Below are positions 32,165 to 41,223 of a stretch of DNA of 64,000 nucleotides, one piece after another. Positions within the stretch are counted from its first letter, which is position 1. Every line of letters begins with the position of its first letter. The position numbers were made by a program, and so were the translations under genes. A model generated the notes under the pieces. That model saw only the letters and a program-made list of their open reading frames with translations, had not been told where the DNA came from and did no database searches. Origin of the DNA: Oscillospiraceae bacterium (GTDB taxonomy: Bacteria; Bacillota; Clostridia; Oscillospirales; Oscillospiraceae); contig SVMM01000013.1 in NCBI GenBank assembly GCA_015067435.1, forward strand, positions 1-64,000. Direction: 5' to 3'.

Positions 32165-32566
32165 TTACGGTTCTTCCTCCGGTATCGCCGCCTTGTCCCA
32201 GGTGAGGACGCCCGTCTTGATCGCCTCGTCGTAGCGGGAGATCTTATAGTCCAGACGCCGCAGCGTTTTCCGATAGCTCTCCAGCTTCGCGTTTACGTCC
32301 GTGCGCACCTGCTCCAGCAGATCCCTGCGCGCGCGGAGCGTGTCGTTTCCCTCCCGGAAGAGCCGCATGTACTCAACCAGCATTTCGATGGGAACACCGG
32401 CGCTTCTCATGAAGATGGCGCTCTCGACCCAGCGGATCGCCTCCTCGTCATAATCTCTGACGCCGCCCTTGGTTCGCTTGACCGCCGGGATCACGCCGAC
32501 TCTCTCATAATATCGCAGCGTGCCCGCCGCGATATTATACCTCTCGCAGACCTCTTTGATCGTCAT
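32165..32566 (-). CDS. MerR-family transcriptional regulator
   Basis: 133 residues. The N-terminal winged helix is standard (MTIKEVCERYNIAAGTLRYYERVGVIPAVKRTKGGVRDYDEEAIRWVE), followed by a dimerisation helix. No Cys for metal or redox sensing is present, so the signal is unknown. The promoter in front of it has the long 19-bp spacer typical of MerR-controlled promoters, suggesting autoregulation and control of the rubrerythrin gene. It probably responds to oxidative or small-molecule stress (inference). Confidence 0.88.
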   Translation of the reverse strand: MTIKEVCERYNIAAGTLRYYERVGVIPAVKRTKGGVRDYDEEAIRWVESAIFMRSAGVPIEMLVEYMRLFREGNDTLRARRDLLEQVRTDVNAKLESYRKTLRRLDYKISRYDEAIKTGVLTWDKAAIPEEEP

Positions 32567-32605
32567 ATCGCACGCCCCTTGTCCGTTTTTTTCTTACGCG
32601 CGATT

Positions 32606-32636
32606 ACTATACACCATAAAGTTCACTACAAGTCAA
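32606..32636 (-). promoter_or_regulatory. MerR-type promoter with 19-bp spacer
   Basis: Minus strand TTGACT (32631-32636), 19-bp spacer, TATAGT (32606-32611). Good boxes with an over-long spacer are the hallmark of promoters that MerR proteins twist into an active form. Confidence 0.65.
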
Positions 32637-32720
32637 GCGGTTTTTCCCGTCGCGCCAAAAAGAGGAAACGAACAATCTCATTTCTTCATTGCATGGCCGC
32701 CGTTGGTCTTTTCATACTCG

Positions 32721-32749
32721 TTGCTTTTTTCAGTTTGTCATAATATAAT
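32721..32749 (+). promoter_or_regulatory. Promoter of the phzF-like gene
   Basis: TTGCTT (32721-32726), 17-bp spacer, TATAAT (32744-32749). Confidence 0.65.
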
Positions 32750-32803
32750 ACCCGCACGGAAGTTTTTTATCCAAAGTCGCAGTTTTTTGGAAAGGCTGGC
32801 AAG

Positions 32804-33703
32804 ATGAAATACTACATCGTTGATGCATTCACAACCGAGCCCTTCGGCGGAAATCCGGCGGGCGTCGTGCTTTTGGACGAAGGGTGCGATTTCCCGGACG
32901 ACGCGTTCTGCGTCAAAACCGCGCGGGAGCTGCGCTACTCCGAGACCGCCTTTGTCAAGCGTCTGGACGAGCGGTCCTTCCATATCCGTTACTTCACTCC
33001 GACGGCGGAGGTCGGGCTATGCGGCCACGCGACCATCGGTTCGTTCACCGCACTGCGTCAAAGCGGCAGGGTCGGCGACGGCGACCACCGGCTCCATACG
33101 GCGTCCGGCGAACTGTGCGTGACGGTTCACGGCGGCAGCGTCATCATGGATATGGCGGCGCCCGCCGCCCTTGCGGAAATCACGGACGAAACCGCGCTGG
33201 CGGAGCTGTATGACGTAATGGGCCTCGACTGGGCGGAACAGCGCCCGCACGGGCTGTCGCTCCTCCCGCGGCTTGTTTCGACAGGGCTTCCCGACATTCT
33301 GCTGCCCGTCTGGTCACGCGGGGAGCTCGCGCGCATCGAGCCGGATCTTCCGGCGCTCACGGCGCTGTCGGAGCGCTATGAGGCGGTCGGCGTCCACGCC
33401 TTCACCCTCGACGGCGATGACGCGACCTGCCATGTGCGGGATTTTGCGCCGCTTTACGGGATCAACGAGGAATCCGCCACCGGAACCGCCAACGGCGCGC
33501 TGGCCTATTACGGGCTTCTCAACGGCTTCATCGCCCCGGGCGACGATTGCAGCTTTGTGCAGGGCGAGAAAATGGGACGCCCCTCCGTCATCCGCGCCCG
33601 CATTGAGCGCAGCGGTGACGGATACGCCGTCCGCGTCGGAGGCGAGGGCGTCGTTGTGGCGGAGGGCACGCTGCTCGCAGCGCCGGCGGGCGAAAACACT
33701 TGA
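32804..33703 (+). CDS. PhzF-family isomerase/epimerase
   Basis: 299 residues, family length. The start KYYIVDAFTTEPFGGNPAGVVLLDEG is diagnostic, and the catalytic Glu lies in LRYSETAFV. FTPTAEVGLCGHATIGSF and NEESATGTANGALAYYG complete the two-fold pseudo-symmetric fold. Most members are of unknown substrate; they isomerise or epimerise small molecules without cofactors. GGAAAGG precedes the ATG. The ArsC-like gene follows after 13 bp with its own AGG-rich site. Confidence 0.9.
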   Translation: MKYYIVDAFTTEPFGGNPAGVVLLDEGCDFPDDAFCVKTARELRYSETAFVKRLDERSFHIRYFTPTAEVGLCGHATIGSFTALRQSGRVGDGDHRLHTASGELCVTVHGGSVIMDMAAPAALAEITDETALAELYDVMGLDWAEQRPHGLSLLPRLVSTGLPDILLPVWSRGELARIEPDLPALTALSERYEAVGVHAFTLDGDDATCHVRDFAPLYGINEESATGTANGALAYYGLLNGFIAPGDDCSFVQGEKMGRPSVIRARIERSGDGYAVRVGGEGVVVAEGTLLAAPAGENT

Positions 33704-33716
33704 TCGGAGGATCGCC

Positions 33717-34058
33717 ATGAATATCCAGATCTTCGGCACAAAGAAGTGCTTTGACACGAAAAAGGCGGAGCGCTACTTTAAGGAGCGCCGCGTCAAGTAT
33801 CAGATAATCGACCTCAGGGAAAAGGGCATGAGCCGGGGCGAGCTGCAAAGCGTCGTGCAGGCGGTGAAAGGGCTTGACAATCTGCTCGACCCCGATGCAA
33901 AAGACAAGCAGACGCTGGCGCTGGTAAAGTATCTTGTGGACGCGGACAAGCTGGATAAGGTGTTTGAAAACCAACAGCTCATCAAGACGCCCGTGGTGCG
34001 CAACGGAAAGCTTGCGACGGTCGGCTATCAGCCCGATGTCTGGAAAACGTGGGAGTGA
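33717..34058 (+). CDS. ArsC/YffB-like thioredoxin-fold protein
   Basis: 113 residues. Starts NIQIFGTKKCFDTKKAERYFKERRVKYQIIDLREKGMSRGEL, the arsenate-reductase family pattern with one Cys (C10) and no CXXC of Spx type. The family cis-Pro region is KTPVVRNGK. No arsenic resistance genes are nearby, so a real arsenate reductase is not implied; a glutathione- or thiol-linked role is equally possible. GGAGG is 6 bp before the ATG. Confidence 0.85.
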   Translation: MNIQIFGTKKCFDTKKAERYFKERRVKYQIIDLREKGMSRGELQSVVQAVKGLDNLLDPDAKDKQTLALVKYLVDADKLDKVFENQQLIKTPVVRNGKLATVGYQPDVWKTWE

Positions 34059-34075
34059 CACGAGGCACAATGCCA

Positions 34076-34104
34076 TTTACAATCCAGTCAAATCATGGTA
34101 ATCT
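34076..34104 (+). promoter_or_regulatory. Promoter of the propeller-HD-GYP/GH3/GPH operon
   Basis: TTTACA (34076-34081), 17-bp spacer, TAATCT (34099-34104). Confidence 0.5.
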
Positions 34105-34173
34105 TATGGCAAAAGCAATGCGGAAACGCCTGCCTGCGCAGGGGCGGTCTCAAGCGTGAAAGGACAGAAAAGC

Positions 34174-37100
34174 ATGGGGCACTACGATGCAAGCGCAAGA
34201 AATGAAAAAATCGTCAGGTTCGGCCGTATCTTTCTGGGCATGATCCTGACGCTGTTTCTGACCGCGCGGACTCCCTGTGTCGGCGCATTTGAGCAGGGTG
34301 TCTCCTCGCAGAACGCCTCCGGCACCGCGAACCGCCCCGTTTCCGTCGACCTCGTCGGGCGCACGGAGGGCTATTCGGCGGTGCTGTACAACAACCTGAA
34401 CGGCCTGCCCACCTCCGAGGCGAACGCCATCGCCGAGACGGAGGAGGGCTTTCTCTGGATCGGCAGCTACGGCGGACTGATCCGCTACGACGGCAACACC
34501 TTCGTGCGTATGGACTCCACCACGGGCGTGGGCAGCGTCAAGTGCCTCTATGTGGACAGCAGCGACCGCCTGTGGATCGGGACGAACGACACGGGCGTCG
34601 CGGTCATGGAGCGCGGCGAGTTCCGGATGTGGGGCAAGGCAGACGGCATGAAATCGACGCACATCCGCGCCATCACGGAGGATGAAAACGGAACGATCTA
34701 TGTTGCCACCACCTGCGGCATCGCGCTGATCGACGCGGAGGGAAACCTCGCCATGATGGAAGACGCCGCCATTGCCGAGATGAACATGCGCGATCTGCGG
34801 AAGGGCAGCGACGGAGTGATCTACGGCCTGACCAACTTCGGAGACCTCATGACCATTCAGGACGGCAAGCTCAGCAGCTTTCTGAGCAGCACAGACAACC
34901 CCGTCGAGGGGGCGGGCTCCGTTCTCCCCGATCCGGAAAACCCGGGTTACATCTATTTTGAGGGCAAAAACTTCGGTTTGTTCCACGGAAACCTGAAAAA
35001 CGGTCTTGCCGGCGCAAAAGAGATCGACATCGCACCGCTGACCTATGTGTCGCAGATGGAGTATATCGACGGCAAGCTCTGGATCTGCGCAGGGAATGGG
35101 ATCGGCGTTCTGGACGGTACTGGCTTCCACAAGCCGGAAAATCTGCCCATGAACACCTCGGTCGGCCATGTGATGACCGATTATCAGGGCAACCTGTGGT
35201 TCACCTCCACGCGCCACGGTTTGATGAAGGTGGTGCCGAACCAGTTTTCAAACGAATTCGAGCGCTTTGATCTGCCGGAGACGGTGGTCAACTCCACCTG
35301 CATGTGCGACGGGAAACTGTTTGTCGCCACGGATACAGGGTTGATCGTACTCGATGAGCGCGGTCCGTTGTCCAGCCTCCCGCTGACGAAGGCGGCAACC
35401 GCCTCCGGGAAAGCGTTGGAAGCGGACGACCTGCTTTTGCTGCTGGACGGCTGCCGCATCCGCTCCATCATCCGGGACAGCCGGGAGCGCCTCTGGATCT
35501 CCACCTGGCGCAAATATGGCCTGCTACGCTACGACCGGGGCGAGCTGACCGCCTTCACCGAGGAGGACGGGTTGCTCTCCGGCAGTCTTCGTTCCGTCTG
35601 CGAGCGGGAGGACGGCTCGATCCTCGTCGCGGTCACCGGCGGCGTGAACGTGATCCGGGGCGACCGCATCGTCGCCGGCTACGGCGAGGCGGACGGCATC
35701 GTCAACACCGAGAGCCTCACGGTTGCGGAGGGAACGAACGGCGATATCGTCCTCGGCACCAACGGCGGCGGCATCTATGTCATCGGCGCGAACGGCGTGC
35801 GGAGCATCGACGTCGAGGAGGGTCTTCCCTCGGACATTGTGATGCGCCTCAAGCGCGACCCGGAGCGGGATGTGATCTGGATCGTCGCCAGCAGCGCCAT
35901 CGCCTATATGACCCCCGATTATCAGGTGACGACGGTGCAGCGATTCCCCTACGCGAACAATTTTGACCTCTACGAGAACAGCAAGGGGGACGTATGGGTG
36001 CTCTCCAGCAACGGCATCTACGTCACGCCGGCGGAGGAGCTTCTTGCCAACGGCGAGATCAACCCCGTGTTTTACGGCATCGCCAACGGGCTGCCCTGCA
36101 TCACCACGGCAAATTCCTACAGCGAGCTGACAGCGGACGGAAACCTGTACATTGCCGGCGGCACGGGCGTGGCGAAGGTCAACATCGAAACGCCCTTTGA
36201 AAACGTTGACGACCTGAAGACCGCGGTGCCCTTCATCGAGACGGACGGCAATCGCGTCTACCCCGACGAAAACGGCGTGTTTACGATCCCTTCCCATGCG
36301 CAGAAGCTGACAGTTTACAGCTTTGTGTTCAACTACTCGCTCAGCGACCCGCAGGTGAGCTATCAGCTGGAGGGCTTCGAGCAAAGCAGCTCCACCGTCA
36401 GCCGCAGCGAGCTGCTGCCCGTGGACTTTACGAACCTGCGCGGCGGTGACTACAGCTTCGCGATCCGGCTGCATGACGCCATGGGGCGCGGGAATAAGGA
36501 AATGTCCGTGCGGATCGTCAAGGAAAAGGCGTTTTACGAGCAGACGTGGTTCTTCGTCGGCACGGCGCTGCTTGCGCTTGCGATCCTTGCGGCCGCCGTG
36601 CGGCTGTACGTCCGCAGGAAAACGCACAAGCTGGAAAAAAAGCAGCAGGAGAACATGACCTTTATCCGCGAGATCACCGAGGCGTTTGCAAAGGTGATCG
36701 ATATGAAGGACAAATACACCCGCGGCCACTCCACCCGCGTGGCACATTATACGGCGCGTCTGGCGGAGGAGATGGGCTTCGACAAGGAAACCGTGGAAAA
36801 ATACTACCGCATCGCGCTGCTGCATGATATCGGAAAGATCGGCGTCCCGCCGGAGGTGCTGAACAAAAACGGCAAGCTGACGGACGACGAGTTCGAGACC
36901 ATCAAGTCCCATACGACGAAGGGCTATGAGGCGCTCAAGGACATCAGCATCATGCCGGAGCTCTCCGTCGGCGCGCAGGCACACCACGAGCGTCCGGACG
37001 GGCGCGGCTATCCCAACCACCTCAAGGGCGACGAGATCCCGCGCGTGGCGGAAATCATCGCCGTGGCGGACTGCTTCGACGCGATGTACTCCAACCGCCC

Positions 37101-37323
37101 ATACCGCAACCGCATGAACTTCGACAAGGTCGTCTCCATTATCAAGGAGGTGTCCGGCACGCAGCTGGCACCCGACGTGGTGAACGCCTTCCTGCGGCTG
37201 GTGGACAAGGGCGAGTTCCGCGCCCCGGACGACCACGGCGGCGGCAGCATGGAAAACATCGAAAACATCCGCAGCGGGGCGGACGATCAGGCTGTCGAAA
37301 TGACGGCGGAAAAGAGAGGTTGA
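34174..37323 (+). CDS. Membrane sensor with beta-propeller and HD-GYP output
   Basis: About 1049 residues. A signal anchor near 10-30 is followed by an extracytoplasmic propeller of two-component-regulator type repeats (GFLWIGSYGGLIRYDG, DRLWIGTNDTGVAVM, GNLWFTSTRHGLMKV, ERLWISTWRKYGLLRYD) to about residue 680. Next come a Y_Y_Y-like domain (SYQLEGFEQSSSTVSRSELLPVDFTNLRGGDYSFAIRL), one helix (about 785-808) and an HD-GYP domain with HDIGKIG and HHERPDGRGYP, predicted to degrade cyclic-di-GMP. Such propellers in Bacteroides sense oligosaccharides. ATG 34174 has AAAGGA upstream; a GTG at 34156 is possible. The GH3 gene starts 3 bp after the stop. Confidence 0.88.
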   Translation: MGHYDASARNEKIVRFGRIFLGMILTLFLTARTPCVGAFEQGVSSQNASGTANRPVSVDLVGRTEGYSAVLYNNLNGLPTSEANAIAETEEGFLWIGSYGGLIRYDGNTFVRMDSTTGVGSVKCLYVDSSDRLWIGTNDTGVAVMERGEFRMWGKADGMKSTHIRAITEDENGTIYVATTCGIALIDAEGNLAMMEDAAIAEMNMRDLRKGSDGVIYGLTNFGDLMTIQDGKLSSFLSSTDNPVEGAGSVLPDPENPGYIYFEGKNFGLFHGNLKNGLAGAKEIDIAPLTYVSQMEYIDGKLWICAGNGIGVLDGTGFHKPENLPMNTSVGHVMTDYQGNLWFTSTRHGLMKVVPNQFSNEFERFDLPETVVNSTCMCDGKLFVATDTGLIVLDERGPLSSLPLTKAATASGKALEADDLLLLLDGCRIRSIIRDSRERLWISTWRKYGLLRYDRGELTAFTEEDGLLSGSLRSVCEREDGSILVAVTGGVNVIRGDRIVAGYGEADGIVNTESLTVAEGTNGDIVLGTNGGGIYVIGANGVRSIDVEEGLPSDIVMRLKRDPERDVIWIVASSAIAYMTPDYQVTTVQRFPYANNFDLYENSKGDVWVLSSNGIYVTPAEELLANGEINPVFYGIANGLPCITTANSYSELTADGNLYIAGGTGVAKVNIETPFENVDDLKTAVPFIETDGNRVYPDENGVFTIPSHAQKLTVYSFVFNYSLSDPQVSYQLEGFEQSSSTVSRSELLPVDFTNLRGGDYSFAIRLHDAMGRGNKEMSVRIVKEKAFYEQTWFFVGTALLALAILAAAVRLYVRRKTHKLEKKQQENMTFIREITEAFAKVIDMKDKYTRGHSTRVAHYTARLAEEMGFDKETVEKYYRIALLHDIGKIGVPPEVLNKNGKLTDDEFETIKSHTTKGYEALKDISIMPELSVGAQAHHERPDGRGYPNHLKGDEIPRVAEIIAVADCFDAMYSNRPYRNRMNFDKVVSIIKEVSGTQLAPDVVNAFLRLVDKGEFRAPDDHGGGSMENIENIRSGADDQAVEMTAEKRG

Positions 37324-37326
37324 CCT

Positions 37327-39684
37327 ATGGATCAAAAGGACAAGCTGCGGCTGGTGACCGGCGACGGAACATGGCACACGGCGGCGGCGGGCGGCGTTCC
37401 CCCGCTCTGCCTGTCCGACGGGCCGCACGGCCTGCGGAAGCAGGAGGAGGGCGTCATCGGCACAATTGCCGGCGCGCCGTCCACCTGCTATCCCACGGCG
37501 GCGGCGCTGAGCTGCTCCTGGGACGCGGAGCTGACGGCGCGCGTGGCGGACAGCATTGCGCAGGAGGCACTGCAGGCGGGGGTCTCCATCGTACTCGGCC
37601 CCGGCGTCAACATCAAGCGCAGCCCCCTGGGCGGCCGGAACTTCGAGTATCTGTCCGAGGATCCGCTGCTCACGGGGACGCTTGCATCCGCCTATGTCAA
37701 AGCGGTCGAGGCGAAAAGCGTCGGCACCTCTCTCAAGCATTTTGCGGGCAACAGCCAGGAGACACGGCGCAACACCGCCAACAGCATGATCGACGAGCGC
37801 GCGCTACGGGAGATCTATCTCGCCGCCTTTGAGCGCGTGGTGAAGGAGGCAAAGCCATCCACCATCATGGCGGCGTACAATCGCCTTAACGGCGCGTTCT
37901 GCTGTGAGAACAGACGCTTGCTCACGGATATCCTGCGCGGCGAATGGGGTTACGAGGGCTTTGTGCTGTCCGACTGGGGCGCATGCGCCGATCTGCCCGC
38001 CTGCATCGCCGCGGGCATGGATCTTGAAATGCCGGACAGCCACGGTTTCCACTACGAGGCGCTGCGGCGGGCGGCGGAAACCGGCGCGCTGCCGCCGGAA
38101 GCCCTTGACCGCGCGGTGGAACGCATCGCTGACGCCGCGGGAAAATACGCGGCGCGCGCAAGCGTTCCGCCCATGCGCGTCGATCCCCACGCCGTTGCGC
38201 TGGAGGCGGCGCTGGGCAGCGCCGTGCTGCTGAAAAACGACGGTATTCTGCCGCTGCGCGAGGACGCGTCGGTAAAGGTGATCGGCGCGCTGGCACGGGA
38301 AATGCATGTGCAGGGCGGCGGCAGCAGCCACATCAGCATCCGGCGCGCCCCCGACGCGGCGGCGGAGCTGGAGCGCCTCGGCCTGACGGTGCGCTACGCG
38401 CCCGGCTACCGCACGGATGTTTCCTCCTTCGACGCGCTGCTGGAGGCGCAGGCGCTCAACCTCTGCAAGCCGGGGGATATCGTGCTGTTCTTCGGCGGAC
38501 TGACCGACCGGACGGAGGGCGAGGGCTTTGACCGCCGCGATTTCACGCTGCCGGAAAACCAACTGCATCTGCTCTCCCGCATCCGCGCCAAGGGCTGCCG
38601 CGTAGTATTCGTCGCTTTCGGCGGCTCGCCCTTCGCCATGGACTTTCTCGACAGCGTGTCCGCCGTGCTGCATATGATGCTGCCCGGCGAGGCAGGCGGC
38701 GAAGCCTGCGCCGCGCTGCTGACCGGCAGGGTCAATCCCTGCGGCAAGCTGTCGGAGACGTGGCCGCTGCGCGTGGAGGATACGCCCTGTTATGACTGCT
38801 TCGGCAAGGACACCGACGACGTGGAATACCGCGAGAGCCTGTTCGTGGGCTACCGCTATTACGACACGTTCCGCATTCCCGTGCGCTTCCCCTTCGGCTT
38901 CGGCCTGAGCTACACACATTTTACTTACAGCAATTTGACAATCGAGCCGGAGGACGGCAAGCGGCGCGTCTGCTTCGATGTAACGAATGACGGCGGCATG
39001 GACGGCTGCGAGATCGCGCAGGTATATGTGAAGAACCCGCGGGGCAACGTGCTGCGCCCCGACCGGGAGCTGCGCGGCTTTACCAAGCTCCGTGTCGGCG
39101 CGGGGCAGACTGTGCACGCCTGCGTCATGCTGGACGAGCGCGCGTTCTCCGCGTGGCACATGGACCGCAGCGCCTTCGCCGCCGTGGGCGGAGAGTATGA
39201 GATCCAGGTCGCTTCGTCGCTCGACGCCGTGCAGCTGCGCCAAAGCGTCACGGTGGAGGGTGTCGACGGCTGGCGCGACGACCGCGCGGCGCATCCCGCC
39301 TATTTCCGCCGGGACAGCTCGCCGCTGCGGATCACGAGCGAAGAGTTCGCCGCATGGTACGGCCGGCCGCTGAGCCGCTTTGACGAGATCGGACCGGGCG
39401 GCTATACCGTGAGCTCATCGCTCTCGCAGCTTGCAAAGCATTCGTTTCTGGCGCGCACGCTGCTGCGCATCGCCCTTCATGCGCTGCCCAAGATGTATCC
39501 CGGACGCGCTCCGGACGACGCGGAGCTCATGATGCTCCGCGAGGGGCTTCTCCACGGCACGGCGGACTTCGTGGCGCTGCAAAGCGGCGGAATGATCCCC
39601 TATCGGCTCATCCTCGCCGCCGTGGCGGAGGCAAACGGCCATCCCCTGCGCGCGCTCGCCAATCGGAGGAGGAACAGGAAATGA
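37327..39684 (+). CDS. Glycoside hydrolase family 3 beta-glucosidase-type enzyme
   Basis: 785 residues. The GH3 N-terminal domain (GPGVNIKRSPLGGRNFEYLSEDP, KSVGTSLKHFAGNSQE) carries the nucleophile Asp216 in GFVLSDWGA. The second GH3 domain (LLKNDGILPLREDASVKVIGALA) and a fibronectin-like C-terminal domain (FPFGFGLSYTHFTYSNL...GCEIAQVYVKN) follow. No signal peptide is seen, so the sugar is probably cleaved inside the cell after uptake by the GPH transporter encoded next. The exact linkage is not readable. The ATG overlap with the transporter implies coupled translation. Confidence 0.92.
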   Translation: MDQKDKLRLVTGDGTWHTAAAGGVPPLCLSDGPHGLRKQEEGVIGTIAGAPSTCYPTAAALSCSWDAELTARVADSIAQEALQAGVSIVLGPGVNIKRSPLGGRNFEYLSEDPLLTGTLASAYVKAVEAKSVGTSLKHFAGNSQETRRNTANSMIDERALREIYLAAFERVVKEAKPSTIMAAYNRLNGAFCCENRRLLTDILRGEWGYEGFVLSDWGACADLPACIAAGMDLEMPDSHGFHYEALRRAAETGALPPEALDRAVERIADAAGKYAARASVPPMRVDPHAVALEAALGSAVLLKNDGILPLREDASVKVIGALAREMHVQGGGSSHISIRRAPDAAAELERLGLTVRYAPGYRTDVSSFDALLEAQALNLCKPGDIVLFFGGLTDRTEGEGFDRRDFTLPENQLHLLSRIRAKGCRVVFVAFGGSPFAMDFLDSVSAVLHMMLPGEAGGEACAALLTGRVNPCGKLSETWPLRVEDTPCYDCFGKDTDDVEYRESLFVGYRYYDTFRIPVRFPFGFGLSYTHFTYSNLTIEPEDGKRRVCFDVTNDGGMDGCEIAQVYVKNPRGNVLRPDRELRGFTKLRVGAGQTVHACVMLDERAFSAWHMDRSAFAAVGGEYEIQVASSLDAVQLRQSVTVEGVDGWRDDRAAHPAYFRRDSSPLRITSEEFAAWYGRPLSRFDEIGPGGYTVSSSLSQLAKHSFLARTLLRIALHALPKMYPGRAPDDAELMMLREGLLHGTADFVALQSGGMIPYRLILAAVAEANGHPLRALANRRRNRK

Positions 39685-41114
39685 CGCCTCTCGACAAGCG
39701 CACCAAATGGTCATACTGCATCGGCGCGACGGGGCGGGACATGGCATACGTGCTGGTGAGCATGTTTCTGCTGCTCTACGTGCAGTACACCATGAACCTG
39801 ACGGCGGCGCAGTTCAGCGTCATCACCGCCTGCATGGTGGTCTGCATGGTCTGGGACGCCGTCAACGACCCGATGATGGGCATCATCATCGAAAACAGCC
39901 GCCTCAAATGGGGCAAGTACAAGCCGTGGATCTTCGCCGGCTGCATCCTCAACGCCATTGTCATCATCTGTCTGTTCACCCTGCGTCCCACCGGCTGGGC
40001 GTTCGTCGCCTTCTACGGTGTGGGATATCTTCTCTGGGGCATGACCTACACGATGAACGACATCTCCTATTGGGGCATGCTGCCCTCGCTCAGCTCCGAC
40101 GCCTCCGTGCGCAACACGCTGGTCACACTGATGAGCGTCTTCATCTGCATCGGCCAGTTTTCCGTCGCCGCCATTGTGCCCACGCTGATCGCGGGCAACG
40201 CCGTGCAGACCTACCGTGTGATCGCGCTGGTCGTCGCGCTGTGCTTTATCGCCTTTCAGATGCTCACCGTGTTCGGCGTGCGCGAGTGCGAGCGCGAAGA
40301 CACGGCGGAGCGCGTGACGCTGGGCGGCATGTTCCGCATCTTCCTGCGCAACGACCAGCTGATCGCAAGCGGCGTGAGCTATCTCCTGTTCAACGTGGGG
40401 CAAAACCTGCTCTTTCTGTTCGGCGTCAACTTCTTCTACGTGGAGTTCGGCTACGCCGACGGCGGCGATCTGGTGTTCTGGTTCACGGTGATGTATGGTC
40501 TCGGTACGCTGATCTCGCAGGCGATGTTCGCCTTCTTGAACAAGCACTTCACCCGCGCGAGGCTGCAGCGCCTCGCCGTCATCTGCCTGATGGCGGGATA
40601 TCTCGCCTTTCTGGGCTTCGGTTACGTCCTGCCGCGCAGCGTCGTGCTGCTCAATATGATCGCCTTTGTGATCTTCTTCTGTCAGGGTCTCTACAATCTG
40701 GTGCTGCTGGTGATGGTCAACAACACCATCGAGTATGACGAATACCGTTTCCACGAGCGTCATGACAGCATCATTTCCGCCGTCCGCTCGTTCGCGGTCA
40801 AGCTCGCCAGCGGCATCGACCAGGGGTTGAGCACGCTGGTGCTCATCATCAGCGGCGTCTACGCCGTCAGCCAGAAGATCAGCGCGCTGGAAACGCAGGC
40901 GAACGAGGGGCTGCTGGACAAGGCGTCCGTGCTCGCGCAGGCAGACGCCTGCATCGCGCAGCTCGGCCCCTCACAGGCGTTCGCGCTTCGCTTCGGTATG
41001 GTGCTGATCCCCGTCGTTACGATCTCCGTTTCCTATCTGCTGCTGCGCAGGAAATACACGCTGACGGAGGAGAAGTACGAGGAGATCGTCCGCTCCCTGC
41101 AAGAGAAAAGCTGA
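39681..41114 (+). CDS. GPH-family sugar:cation symporter
   Basis: 477 residues with about twelve helices. The MelB/XylP-type signature is near the N terminus (VWDAVNDPMMGIIIENSRLKWGKYKPWIFAG) followed by MNDISYWGMLPSLSSD and, later, NTIEYDEYRFHERHDSIISAVRSFAVKLASGI. It is a glycoside symporter using Na+ or H+. The start codon overlaps the GH3 stop (ATGA), so the imported sugar and the intracellular GH3 enzyme belong together. A bidirectional terminator follows. Confidence 0.9.
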   Translation: MTPLDKRTKWSYCIGATGRDMAYVLVSMFLLLYVQYTMNLTAAQFSVITACMVVCMVWDAVNDPMMGIIIENSRLKWGKYKPWIFAGCILNAIVIICLFTLRPTGWAFVAFYGVGYLLWGMTYTMNDISYWGMLPSLSSDASVRNTLVTLMSVFICIGQFSVAAIVPTLIAGNAVQTYRVIALVVALCFIAFQMLTVFGVRECEREDTAERVTLGGMFRIFLRNDQLIASGVSYLLFNVGQNLLFLFGVNFFYVEFGYADGGDLVFWFTVMYGLGTLISQAMFAFLNKHFTRARLQRLAVICLMAGYLAFLGFGYVLPRSVVLLNMIAFVIFFCQGLYNLVLLVMVNNTIEYDEYRFHERHDSIISAVRSFAVKLASGIDQGLSTLVLIISGVYAVSQKISALETQANEGLLDKASVLAQADACIAQLGPSQAFALRFGMVLIPVVTISVSYLLLRRKYTLTEEKYEEIVRSLQEKS

Positions 41115-41136
41115 CGCCCCCCTTCCCCGCATACAG

Positions 41137-41172
41137 TACGCCCCCAGACCGAACCAGCGGTTTGGGGGCGTA
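41137..41172. terminator. Bidirectional terminator after the GPH transporter
   Basis: Stem TACGCCCCCAGACC (41137-41150) with GGTTTGGGGGCGTA (41159-41172), one G-T wobble, between convergent genes. Confidence 0.7.
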
Positions 41173-41223
41173 TTATCGTTTCCTGATGTAACATATGATA
41201 TTTTATATTTCCCGGATCATTTC

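Noticed and set aside
33717-34058. Arsenic resistance operon
   Set aside because: The ArsC-like protein has no arsR, arsB or acr3 neighbour and its family includes many non-arsenate members.
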